Assembly: GCA_020740775.1 (NCBI GenBank)
Contig: JAHEWK010000001.1
Coordinates: forward strand, 6,510,001-6,574,000
DNA: 64,000 nt
From: Ilyonectria destructans
Taxonomy: Eukaryota > Ascomycota > Sordariomycetes > Hypocreales > Nectriaceae
Direction of reading: 5' to 3'
In this document: in pieces, positions 54,709 to 64,000 of the stretch
How positions within the stretch are numbered: the stretch's first letter is position 1
Layout: the number at the start of each line of letters is the position of its first letter
The notes under the pieces: model-generated
Seen by the model: only the letters and a program-made list of their open reading frames with translations
Told to the model about the DNA's origin: nothing
Database searches by the model: none
Program-made: the position numbers and the translations under genes

Positions 54709-57700
54709 ATGACCGTCCTCGACGTTAACAAGGACTTGGTGAGTTTGTTCGAGCAGCAGGCCGCGGCTACGCCCAATGCCGTCGCTCTCGAGGATGAGAC
54801 GAGAACTCTCACCTATGCCGAGCTTGACAGCGAGACATGGGCCCTGGCAGACCGCCTCCGGGACCATGGCATTGGCCGCGACGACCTTGTCGGTGTGCTC
54901 ATGGGTCGGAGTGCCGACTACGTGATTGCTTCTCTTGCCGCACTTCGTGCTGGAGGTGCATTCCTCGTGCTTGAGCTTGCCTATCCTCCGGGTCTGCTGC
55001 GCGATGTGGTTGACGATGCAAAGCCCACCGTGGTTATCACCCAGATGGCTCATGCCAGCCAAATTAAGTCAGACGTCCCTGTCATCATCATTGACAACCC
55101 CGACAAAGCTGCCGGGAGGGAACATGTCCCCGAACTTGACACAAGACGTCCGTTGCCTTCCGAGGATGATGTTGAGAGGCTTGCGTTTGTCTCATACTCC
55201 TCCGGTACCACTGGCCAGCCCAAGGGTATCATGAACCCCCACAGAGCAGCGGTGCGCTCATACGACCTGAGATTCGGCGTCAGCGACCTCCAGCCCGGTG
55301 ACAGGGTGGCTTGCAACGTCTTCTTCGTCTGGGAGATTCTTCGTCCTCTGTTGCGTGGAGCGACAGTGGTTGCCGTCCCGGACCGGGTCAGCTACGACCC
55401 CGCGGCTCTTGTTGACCTGCTTGCGTCTAAGCGCATTACCGACACCCTCATGACTCCGACACTCCTGGCGACTGTTCTTTCTCGACACCCTAAGCTCAGC
55501 GACCGCCTACCGGAGCTGCGTTCACTATGGCTCAATGGAGAGGTGGTTACCACGGATCTCTGCCGCCGCGCCATCTCCGCGCTCCCCCCCACCACCAGCC
55601 TACTCAATGTCTACAGCGCAAGCGAGACTCACGAGGTCGCCGCTGGCAAGATCCAAAGCTTCATTAACTATGAGGACAGCGTGTGCCCCGTCGGCCACCC
55701 CACCGACCCCGAGCATACTTACATTCTGGATGAGGCTGGCAACAGAGTTGGTCCCGGCATCAGCGGCGAGCTTTTCGTTGGCGGAAACCTCCTTGCGAGA
55801 GGTTATCTGAACCTCCCAGAGACAACCGACAAGGCCTTCCAGATGGACCCTTTTGAGAGGAAAAAGGGCGCCAAAATGTATCGCACTGGCGATCTCGCCC
55901 GAATTCTCCCTTCTGGCCTCTTGGAGATCACTGGCAGAGTTGGTGGCATGATTAAGACTCGTGGCTACACCGTCCAGCCCGGTGCCGTTGAGAGCGCCAT
56001 CGTCAAGCACCTGTCCGTCCGCGACTGTGCAGTCATTGCTTTCGGCGAAGGACTCCAGAGGCAGCTCGTTGCCTATTTTGTCCGCGACGAGGGTGAGCAC
56101 AGAGACCGAACCATGCCCATCATTGATGAGTATGGATACAGCCCGGTGTCCCGGCGTGCCCTTTCTGCGCATCTTGCGCACTACATGATTCCTGCAATTT
56201 GGGTCGAACTGGATGAGTTGCCTACCCACGGCGTGTCTGGAAAGACGGACCTCAAGGCGTTGCCATCACCGCCCTCACCCAGGTCTCCTGTCGTGGGCAG
56301 CCCTAAGAAGGAACAAAACATAAAGATCAAGATGGAAACCATCATCATGATGTGGGCGGCTTCTCTCAAAATGCCAGCAACCGCCATTACCCCCAAGCAT
56401 GACTTTTTTGACCTAGGCGGCCATTCCCTTGCACTCGCAGACCTGGCAAGCCGACTATCAAAGACCTTTGGCTTCCCTGTTCCACTCGGTCCCCTGGCTG
56501 GAACTCCTACCCTGGAGGGACATGTTGAAGCTGTGAAGGCTGCACGCGACGGCCACACCGCGGCTGTGCAAGCTGATTTGCCAGCTGTTCTCCGTGCTGA
56601 TAGTGTTCTTCCTGACGATATTCAGTCTAACGGCACCCCGATGCGCCCGCTTAAGGACGCCGAGACGGTTTTGTTGACTGGTTCAACCGGATACCTGGGT
56701 GCTTTCCTGCTCAAGACTCTAGTGGATACTACTTCTGCTCACATTATTTGCCTTGTCCGTTTCCCGGAGCCAGTTGAGGACTGTGCCCCTGCGGGTATGG
56801 CTCGAATCCGTAAGAACTTGATTGATCTGGGCTTGTGGGATGACTCGATTCTTGAGCGCATGGAGATCCTCCCTGGTAATCTGGCACGAAAGCGTCTGGG
56901 TCTTTCACCCGAGAATTTTGATGACCTGGCGACCCGGGTTCAGGTCATCGTGCATGCCGCCGCTACTGTCAACTTGGTCTACCCGTACGCTGCTCTTCGA
57001 AATGCCAATGTGGGAGGCACGAGAGAAGTCTTGCGCCTGGCCTCCCGCAGCGGTGCCACTGTTCACCATGTGTCCACCAACGGTGTCCTCCCGCCCTCGA
57101 CTGAGGGTTGGTCTGAGGATGTAGTTATCGACGTTGATAGGGTTCCGACAGATCTCCTAGATGGTTATGGACAGACCAAGTGGGTTGCCGAGAAGTTGGT
57201 CTACGAGGCCGGTAGTCGCGGAATCCCTGTTCGCGTGTACCGTCCTGGTACTATCACTGGCCACAGCGTCTCTGGATCGACCAACACCTACGATCTGATG
57301 AACGCGTTGGTCGTTGAGTCCTTGCAGCTTGGCTATGCCCCCGATGTTGAGGGATGGTTCTTGGAGATGGCCCCCGTGGATTTCGTTAGTGACGCCATTG
57401 TGACTCTTGCCAACCACACAGATGACACCGAGCAGCCTCTGTATCACCTTGGCGACCCTGCCCCCATTTCTTCAAAGGACTTGTTTGCGTCTCTCGCTCA
57501 ACTCGGGTACGCGACCCAACCCCTTCCGTGGGACGAATGGGTTGCATTATGGAACGAGAAGCGCGCCGGCAAGAAGGGTGGTGATTGCCCCTTCACTGTG
57601 GACATCCTTCGTGGTGGTATGCCCAGTGTGGAGGTCCTCAAGTCTGTCATTGTGCTCAAGGATGGCAAGACTCAGCCGACGTTGGATAAATATGGCATCA

Positions 57701-58563
57701 GCCGCCGAAAGATCGACGGCGGGCTCCTCGAAATCTACACTCGACACTTCTACGCGCGAGGTTGGATTTCCAAGCCCCCTCGTCGAAACCAGGTCAACGG
57801 CGTTGTGCCCAAGGTTCGCAAGGGCAAGTTAGCTGGCAAGGTTGCTGTTATCACAGGTGCCTCGTCTGGCATCGGCGCTGCTGTAGCTGCTGGGTTGGCC
57901 AAGGAGGGCGCCCACGTTGCGATCGCAGCTCGACGTACCGACGCCCTCGAAGCCATCAAGAAGAAGGTCGCTGTGCACGGAGGCAAGGTCCTGATCCACA
58001 AGACGGACGTGACCAGCAAGGCGCAAGTGGAGTCGCTCATGAAGACGGCCAGCGAGGAGCTCGGCCCCGTTGACATCCTTGTTAGCTGCGCCGGAGTAAT
58101 GTACTTCACTATGATGGCCAACAACCATACCGACGACTGGGAGCGAACCGTTGATGTCAACTGCAAGGGTCTTCTCCACTGCATTTCCTCCACAGTCCCG
58201 GGCATGCTGGCCCGAGGCGCTGGCCACATTGTTGCCATCTCCTCTGATGCAGGACGCAAGGTATTCCCTGGTCTTGGAGTCTATTCTGCTAGCAAGTTCT
58301 TCGTCGAGGCGACGCTGCAGAGCTTGCGACTTGAGACGGCGGGCTCAGGCCTTCGCGTCACAGCGATCCAGCCAGGCAATGTCGCTACGGACCTTTTGGG
58401 CCTGTCGACCGACGCCGAGGCCCTGAAGAAGTTTGGCGAGCCCTCGGGCGCCAAGGTGCTGGACCCAGAGGACGTGGCCTCGTCTATTGTCTACGCCGTG
58501 TGCCAACCTGCTCACGTTGCTGTCAACGAGGTGCTCATCGAGCCCCGTGACGAGCCCATCTAA
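54709..58563 (+). CDS. NRPS-like A-T-R-R reductase, probable glycine betaine reductase (ATRR type)
   Basis: Single exon, 1284 residues from ATG 54709 (frame open upstream only to a TTG). Order: adenylation domain about 10-515 (SYSSGTTGQPKG, NVYSASETHE, MYRTGDLA, KTRGYTVQPGAVES, GVSGKTDLKAL), thiolation domain with phosphopantetheine Ser S573 (DLGGHSL), thioester reductase about 650-1010 (LLTGSTGYLG; Y820-x3-K824), then a classical SDR about 1040-1284 (ITGASSGIG; Y1192-x3-K1196). There is no condensation domain. This A-T-R1-R2 order is that of the fungal ATRR enzyme described in Aspergillus nidulans, which reduces glycine betaine through the aldehyde to choline. I infer the same reaction by architecture; the substrate code was not aligned. 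It is unclustered with other biosynthetic genes, as expected for a primary-metabolic role. Confidence 0.85.
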   Translation: MTVLDVNKDLVSLFEQQAAATPNAVALEDETRTLTYAELDSETWALADRLRDHGIGRDDLVGVLMGRSADYVIASLAALRAGGAFLVLELAYPPGLLRDVVDDAKPTVVITQMAHASQIKSDVPVIIIDNPDKAAGREHVPELDTRRPLPSEDDVERLAFVSYSSGTTGQPKGIMNPHRAAVRSYDLRFGVSDLQPGDRVACNVFFVWEILRPLLRGATVVAVPDRVSYDPAALVDLLASKRITDTLMTPTLLATVLSRHPKLSDRLPELRSLWLNGEVVTTDLCRRAISALPPTTSLLNVYSASETHEVAAGKIQSFINYEDSVCPVGHPTDPEHTYILDEAGNRVGPGISGELFVGGNLLARGYLNLPETTDKAFQMDPFERKKGAKMYRTGDLARILPSGLLEITGRVGGMIKTRGYTVQPGAVESAIVKHLSVRDCAVIAFGEGLQRQLVAYFVRDEGEHRDRTMPIIDEYGYSPVSRRALSAHLAHYMIPAIWVELDELPTHGVSGKTDLKALPSPPSPRSPVVGSPKKEQNIKIKMETIIMMWAASLKMPATAITPKHDFFDLGGHSLALADLASRLSKTFGFPVPLGPLAGTPTLEGHVEAVKAARDGHTAAVQADLPAVLRADSVLPDDIQSNGTPMRPLKDAETVLLTGSTGYLGAFLLKTLVDTTSAHIICLVRFPEPVEDCAPAGMARIRKNLIDLGLWDDSILERMEILPGNLARKRLGLSPENFDDLATRVQVIVHAAATVNLVYPYAALRNANVGGTREVLRLASRSGATVHHVSTNGVLPPSTEGWSEDVVIDVDRVPTDLLDGYGQTKWVAEKLVYEAGSRGIPVRVYRPGTITGHSVSGSTNTYDLMNALVVESLQLGYAPDVEGWFLEMAPVDFVSDAIVTLANHTDDTEQPLYHLGDPAPISSKDLFASLAQLGYATQPLPWDEWVALWNEKRAGKKGGDCPFTVDILRGGMPSVEVLKSVIVLKDGKTQPTLDKYGISRRKIDGGLLEIYTRHFYARGWISKPPRRNQVNGVVPKVRKGKLAGKVAVITGASSGIGAAVAAGLAKEGAHVAIAARRTDALEAIKKKVAVHGGKVLIHKTDVTSKAQVESLMKTASEELGPVDILVSCAGVMYFTMMANNHTDDWERTVDVNCKGLLHCISSTVPGMLARGAGHIVAISSDAGRKVFPGLGVYSASKFFVEATLQSLRLETAGSGLRVTAIQPGNVATDLLGLSTDAEALKKFGEPSGAKVLDPEDVASSIVYAVCQPAHVAVNEVLIEPRDEPI

Positions 58564-61105
58564 TAAGGGTTACCAACTGCGAGAATTTAACAAATGGAGT
58601 GATGTGCTCTCTAGACACCGATTCGCATGATTTTACGGGTTATATTTAGGATTCATGTAGATTGTTTCACCCTGACGGGCGTCTCTTGGCCTTGGCATTT
58701 TGTTTCTTGATACGATCAAATCACGATGATGATGTAGCGACTCAACGGCGTTGAAGAAAGATCGCGGGGCCTGGGCTTGCGCGTTTCAACACGCCAGAAG
58801 CAGATATACCCCTTTCAGAGGTTCATTCAAGGAGCCCCTGAGATTGTTTGAATAAAATATTGTTTCGATTTGTTGTCTCATGTGCGCTGGGGGTTGTGTG
58901 ATGACCATGATGAACATGATCACCACGTCTGGTTTTGTTTCCGTCCGCTATCTCTTGAATTGACTGCATGAACTTGAGAACCACCCTTTGGCGATTTCTG
59001 ATGCGGTTCAGGACTGCAAATACATTTTAAATCACTGGCCAAGCCGACCTGATCCAGCTGTTGCATTGACAATGGACCCGAAGGATCCCCGTCCCTTAGA
59101 TGTTTGGTCTGGCCAAGAAATTAATTGACCTGCTGGGATGCAAACCCGGTGTCGACCACTCGGATTGCCCCGAACAAATCATCTCGCCTGGGCCCACGAC
59201 GTGGTTGCGCAGCCTGAAACGGGACGCACCCAGGGCCGTTGTGTGGATTCGCCTCTGCGAGGCGTTTCTTGGAAGGGATGCCTTGGCTGCAGCTGGTAAG
59301 GAAGAGTAATAGGGCTCGGAATGGCCCATGAACCCAGGCGGGTACGCGGAGCAACGGTGCAGACGGGGAGTTTGAATCGAGCCAACGCTTGCTCGCTCTA
59401 AGCTTAACAGCAGCCAGCGTCACCATGGGCTCTTAACCGAACGGTGACAGAACCCGGCCGAGATGAGAGACTGGGCCTCCACCTGAACTGAACTGACAGG
59501 GGGCTCCGGCGGCTCAAGGCCGACAGGGGGATGGGAAGCGAAGATCACCCCATCGTCTAGACGGCAATCGAGGCTCGGGAAACCTTCTTGATCGAGGATT
59601 GAACCCAGCGATGCGGCTCTCCACTATGGAGATTTGCTCCGCGTACCTGACGAAGAGAATTGATGCTTCGCAAACGAGTTATGGGACTCAATGGCGGAAT
59701 GCAGTCTTGTTCGCGGGCTTCTGCTAGTCTTCAGCTGAGAAAGCCTTACCGGTATTGCCTCTCGCTTCAATCAAGCGAATCGATCCAATGCATCTTGGTT
59801 TCTGTTTCTCCTGCTTGGCAAGTTTCTACCGACTGAGCATCCTCGCCGAAAATCTCCTCGCAATCTCTCATGGCCTCGCCTGCTCGTCGCAACTTGAGGC
59901 TCAAACATGACATGGCGATAATCCACCAATCGCCGCGGCGCCCCTTGCGCTGGCCCAAACACGGGGGTCCTCCAGGGGTCCAGGACCCGCCCTGCCGCCG
60001 ACTTACAGGGGCCAAATGCCAAATGGACGCTATTTCCACGCGACGCGAGGGCGGATAATGATGGGATCTGGGATTCTCGCAGCCTAGTGGGTTGTAGGCG
60101 GGGTTCCAGAATCCGGTGAGCTCGGCTCTTGGCTGCGGTTTTGGGAACGCCTTGCCCTGGGGCCAGGTCGACATGCGAGATGCTGGGCTGGGCGACTTTG
60201 GGTCTGGTTGAGATGGCATGGACAAGCGTGTAGGATAGGGCGGGCGCTGGAATGGCCCTGTTCACCGACTTCTGGGTGTATCTTGGTTGTGGTTCAGTTA
60301 TTGAAATGGCGGTGGTGGTGTTGCTGGTGGTGAAGACGATGACGCCCATTGACACGCAGACGCAATGCTTTCCGCGCATTACGACTCTCCATCCGCCTGT
60401 CTACGAATCAATGCCGCGGCACACAGCACCAATGTTTGGAATTGATAGTCTCCAGGCCGCTCGCCGGCTCGAAACGGCGGAATCTGGCCCCGTGCAATTG
60501 GCGGACTATCAACGCAACGCTCCTCCGGGCCTGGGTCCATCTCCGGCCGGCGCTTGTCATCCCAAGACCCTGGCCCGCCCCATCCTCATTGCCGCCACCG
60601 GGCTTCGGTTGTGGTGGACGACCGGGGGGTTGGACAAATTGACAGAGGAAACGGGGCCAGGGAACTGAGGACTGACTGCTCAGTTGTGGAGAGGCAACAA
60701 GGGATGAGACGGGACGGTTCAACTCTGCCTGTCCTAGACCAGATCTAGAAACTCAGGCCCGGCCTGCTCGCTGGCAAACGACCGTATATCAACTGCACCT
60801 CCCTCGCCGCTTGGTTGTATTCCCTTCCCTTCTCTCCTCAGCCTCTTTTCTCAACGGACCTCGAAGGACCAGATCAGCCATTCTTTTCTTGTACGCTTGT
60901 ACATTCACTTTCATTGTATTGCCATTCTTTCAAGCCTTGACGGCCCCAATTTTCAAACACAAACTTTTACTTCGTGCTCCTTGAGCCTTCATTCAACCAC
61001 TCTCTATCCCTAGCATCTGGTCCCAGAGACTCCATCCAAGATCCTCAACAAACAAACTACCCAGTTCCAAAACTCGACTTATACATTTATACCCCAACCG
61101 CCAAA
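58564..61105. other. Gene-free stretch of about 2.5 kb
   Basis: No credible gene. Frames of 100-200 codons around 59770-60380 are Arg/Pro/Ser-rich, overlap one another and lack domains. The last 300 bp are pyrimidine-rich and lead into the LPMO gene. Many GGGG/CCCC-type and CCCCGG elements occur, none assigned. Confidence 0.45.
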
Positions 61106-62284
61106 ATGAAGTCCTTTGCCGCCCTCGCCGCCATCGTGCCCCTCGTCGCCGCCCACGGCTTCATCAAGTCCCCCGCGCCCCGCCAGCCCGGCGATGCCTT
61201 CAAGGCTGCTTGCGGTGACCAGCCCTACTACCAGCAGACCTCGGACATCAACGGCAATGTCCAGGGCATCCTGCAGGTCGTCGGCAGCGACTTCGACGCC
61301 TCGGCCTGCAACCTGTGGCTCTGCAAGGGTTTCCTCCTCGCCGACAACACCGACCTCGTCCAGAGCTACACCGCCGGCGAGACTGTCGACTTCGAGATCA
61401 CCATCGCCGCTCCCCACACCGGTTACGCCAACGTCTCGGTTGTCAAGACCAGCTCCAACAGCATCATCGGCACGCCCCTGATCGAGTTCTCCAACTATGC
61501 CTCCAACTCTGGCATGCCCGCCAACAACACCGCCTTCAGCGTCACCATCCCCGACGACCTCGGCAGCGAGTGCTCTACCGCCGGTGACTGTGTTCTGCAG
61601 TGGTTCTGGGACGCTGCCGATATCAACCAGACCTACGAGTCTTGCGTTGATTTCACCGTTGGCGGCAGCTCCTCTGGAGGCTCCGGCTCCGGCTCTGCCT
61701 CTTCCGCCGTTGCCTCTTCCGCCGCTCCTGCTGTCACCTCCGCTGCCGCTACCACTGCCGTCGCCGCTGTCACTGAGACCGGTGCTGTCACCTCTGCCAT
61801 CACTCCCGTTGTTGCCTCTTCTGCCGCCGCCGCTGTTACCTCCGAGGCTGCTGCTGCCACTACTTCCGCTGCCGCTGACGATGAGGAGTGCCCCGCCGAT
61901 GAGGATGAGGGCGATGACGAGGATGCTGGTGATGATGAGGAGTGCCCCGCTGATGAGGATGAGGGTGATGACGAGGGTGACGATGAGGACGACTGCGAGG
62001 ATGAGGGCGAAGAGACCACCATCGAGACCACCGTCGTCGTTGCTCCTACTGTCGCTGCCGTCTCTGTTGTCTCTTCTGCCGCCGCCCAGGTCACCTCTGC
62101 CGCTGCCTCTTACATTGTCCCCTCCGCCGCCCAGTCCGGCTCCAGCGGATCCGGCAACGGCTCTGGCAACGGCAACAGCCCCGCCGTCACCTCGTACGTC
62201 ACCGTGACCGGCAAGCCTCACACCAAGACGCAGGTGCACACCAAGTACGTCACCGTCACTGCTGATGCCCCTGCCTGCACTTAA
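61106..62284 (+). CDS. Secreted lytic polysaccharide monooxygenase-like protein (AA16-like) with acidic Cys repeat
   Basis: Single exon, 392 residues from ATG 61106 (a longer frame upstream is leader). The signal peptide (1-16) ends before His: mature start HGFIKSPAPRQPG. A second His (H88 of the mature protein, APHTGYAN) can complete a copper histidine brace. Conserved text (AACGDQPYYQQTSD, NVQGIL, CNLWLCKGF, LQWFWDAADINQTYESCVDF) resembles AA16-type LPMOs, which oxidatively cleave glycans. The catalytic domain ends near 185. A Ser/Ala/Thr-rich linker follows, then an acidic block (about 257-305) with two near-identical ECPADEDEGDDE units and a CEDE unit, and a final TVTGKPHTKTQVHTKYVTVT tail. 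There is no GPI signal or recognised carbohydrate-binding module. AA16 versus a related family is by text resemblance. Confidence 0.75.
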   Translation: MKSFAALAAIVPLVAAHGFIKSPAPRQPGDAFKAACGDQPYYQQTSDINGNVQGILQVVGSDFDASACNLWLCKGFLLADNTDLVQSYTAGETVDFEITIAAPHTGYANVSVVKTSSNSIIGTPLIEFSNYASNSGMPANNTAFSVTIPDDLGSECSTAGDCVLQWFWDAADINQTYESCVDFTVGGSSSGGSGSGSASSAVASSAAPAVTSAAATTAVAAVTETGAVTSAITPVVASSAAAAVTSEAAAATTSAAADDEECPADEDEGDDEDAGDDEECPADEDEGDDEGDDEDDCEDEGEETTIETTVVVAPTVAAVSVVSSAAAQVTSAAASYIVPSAAQSGSSGSGNGSGNGNSPAVTSYVTVTGKPHTKTQVHTKYVTVTADAPACT

Positions 62285-64000
62285 GCAGCGGAGCGTCGCG
62301 TGCTCACGGGAGTCCTGCCGTCTTGAATGGAGGTGGTGCTCGGCCGTTTGAGCCATGGATCGTGTTGGCAGTTAGATTTATTCGTCGACTGTAGATATTT
62401 CTTCTGGGTAGCCCCCTGTGGGGGTAATTCAATTGTACCATATTTGATCTTTGCTTCTTTGTCTGCTTGCTGTGACATGTGCTAATGTGATGCTGTAAAT
62501 ATTTGATTCCTCGACAGCTGCTAGGCTTGGTGCAAAGGGAGATGTTGAGGTTGCCCGCATCGTTCTGATAATCACACGGAATGTTTCGATTGTAGACAGC
62601 CCATTGTGCATTGCATCACTTCCGCATTCCTGAACTCAACGTCGGGTTGCTTCAAGACAACGGAAAGATCTCCGATAAGCATTTCCTCTGGATTGCTGTG
62701 ACGACGACAATCCACTTGGATGCGCGTAAGACATCCATTGACAGCACTCGCTATTAATGGCAGCATACATGACGAGGCGCAATCAAACATAACGCTGAGT
62801 GACCTGTGTGGATGACACAGAGACACAGACTGGCTCAACTCAGACCCGAGACAAACATGAAATACCGGGCTGGATGGTACACGCTCCATTCATTGTTCGG
62901 GTTGAGCTGGAATGCCAACAAGAAAACTGAGAGCCCAGAGGCAAGCTTGACGATAAGCATGTTCTTAGAGGGCTGCCGTAGGGGATTAAGGTTGCTTTGG
63001 GAGAGCCGGGTAAATAGGCTTAAGTTGGCGTCAAACCGGACAGCTTCGTATACGTGTAGACGGGGGAATGAAGGGAAGATCAGACGGAAAGTCAATCGGG
63101 CAATCGATCAATCGGTCAATTGGTCAATCGCGTCCAGCTGTCATTACCTACCGCATTAGGCAAATAAAACTAGGCAAAATGAAACAAGGCCAATCAGGCA
63201 GTGAATGCCCTACCGGCCGTCGGTGTCCCGAGACCCGGATTCTCGGGAGTCGCAAAGGCACCACTCCATCTTCAGGGGCGCTGTGACCCTGTGGGAGCCC
63301 GCGGCTGCGTAAGACGCAGGGCATAGCGTCGCGCTGGAGACGCCCCCATGTAGGAGAGAAGGGGCGAGTGAGCGCTACAGCCCCTGTAAATTTCCCCTGT
63401 ATTTTCTAAGTTCCTTGTAGTTCTTCCAAAGCTTCCCTGCTTGGCTCTCAGTGTGGCTGCCGCCCATCAAGTCGGTAATTCTTGGCCTCCACATTCTAAC
63501 GCTGGCGGTTATTATGTATGCACCACTATGCAGTATGTATGGGTCAGGGTTCATCGTGCCGCGTCCTACATCGTGCTCCCGGACATCCATGTTGCTTTGT
63601 ACTTGGTACTAGTGAGGCCGAGTGCCAGCGCTTCGGAAGTCGGTGGCCGCGTAGCCTCAACCTCAACCATCAACACTCCGAGTATCTTGCTTGACGTCTT
63701 CAAAACCCGGAAGATGTGATCGCTCTGGAACTAAATATCTGCCGTGCCGACACCTACCGGGCCAGCCACCGTGCCGTATGCCCAAGAACCAGCCGCATTT
63801 GCCCGACACTGGAATTCACTGCTGCATCTCCAAAGCCGGCCCCCGATCTCCAACCGCCTCATGTGGCAGACGGTCATGAGCGGGTGTCGGCCGGTTCCAA
63901 GTCCCCCTATTTCCACGCGGTAGTTTACTTTTGTGGGGAGCCGATGAGCCATGAGACAACAAAAAATAAGACCGGCGCCCCTTCGCAGGACGTGACATGG
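62285..64000. other. Gene-free 3' part of the window
   Basis: About 1.7 kb without a recognised gene. It begins with the LPMO 3' region. A short CAATCGG/GGTCAATC-type repeat lies at 63091-63130. Open frames up to about 117 codons here have no domain or coding signature. A gene beyond the window edge may use this as promoter. Confidence 0.45.
63091..63130. repeat. Imperfect GGTCAATC-type short tandem repeat
   Basis: Five degenerate units of eight bases, such as CAATCGGG, CAATCGAT and CAATCGGT. No associated feature. Confidence 0.6.

Noticed and set aside
59590..59660. GGGTTCAATCC-like segment on the minus strand, another tRNA-like hit
   Set aside because: A short hairpin is present, but the D-arm and the acceptor stem are missing, so it is not a tRNA gene.
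59771..60379. 202-codon minus-strand frame with ATG at 60379
   Set aside because: Composition rich in Arg, Pro and Ser, three overlapping frames of similar length, no conserved text. It lies in the upstream region of the LPMO gene.
61079..62356. 425-codon minus-strand frame across the LPMO gene
   Set aside because: Antisense of a coding sequence with strong codon bias; Gly/Asp-rich translation without domain. The plus-strand frame has a signal peptide and family text.

Overview
The window is nuclear DNA of a filamentous ascomycete (Pezizomycotina; Sordariomycetes, perhaps Hypocreales, is my guess). The evidence is short introns (about 45-120 nt) with GTRNGT-type donors, CTAAC/CTGAC branch points and YAG acceptors, and typical fungal families: CFEM, Zn2Cys6 regulator, AA16-like LPMO, PigL_N-like N-terminal domain, ATG17, PNS1, and an NRPS-like A-T-R-R enzyme. 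No rRNA, convincing tRNA, CRISPR array or intact transposon was seen. All exon joins were worked out by hand from reading frames and splice signals.

Layout. 0-5 kb: a two-exon fungal N-terminal-domain protein (-), a long gene-free GC-rich stretch, and a RING-finger protein (-). 5.6-9.4 kb: a BTB/POZ protein (-) and anthranilate synthase component I (+, four exons). 9.6-12 kb: two more RING-finger proteins (+). 12.2-15.2 kb: a glyoxalase-like protein (-) and a stretch holding only broken reading frames. 15.2-19.4 kb: a very large secreted, probably GPI-anchored protein with ten CFEM-type domains. 20.2-29.5 kb: a metabolic block comprising a DUF1993 protein, PaaI-type thioesterase, SDR, IlvD/Edd-type dehydratase, Zn2Cys6 regulator, LDH2-type dehydrogenase and a Dabb (A/B-barrel) protein. 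30.1-34.5 kb: nickel/cobalt transporter (with a GC-AG intron), an unrecognised Cys-containing protein (-), and a NUDIX hydrolase with a 16-nt microexon. 34.5-46.9 kb: a long gene-free stretch, a calpain-like protease, ATG17, a 70-residue membrane protein and PNS1 (-). 47-64 kb: a basic-amino-acid-type permease, an A-T-R-R reductase like the fungal glycine betaine reductase, and an AA16-like LPMO, separated by long gene-free stretches.

The strongest candidate for an undescribed system is the 20.9-29.5 kb block. The motif GTCGGGATTT (AAATCCCGAC on the other strand) is upstream of the thioesterase, between the divergent SDR and dehydratase, in intron 1 of the regulator, and upstream of the Dabb gene; the shorter CGGGATTTTA is in the LDH2 promoter. 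By eye I did not see CGGGATTT elsewhere in the window. This suggests a six-gene regulon run by its own Zn2Cys6 factor, probably acting on a hydroxy or sugar acid; the substrate is unknown. The other highlights are the ten-domain CFEM protein, three related RING genes within 9 kb, the LPMO with a Cys-containing acidic repeat, and the candidate choline-forming reductase.
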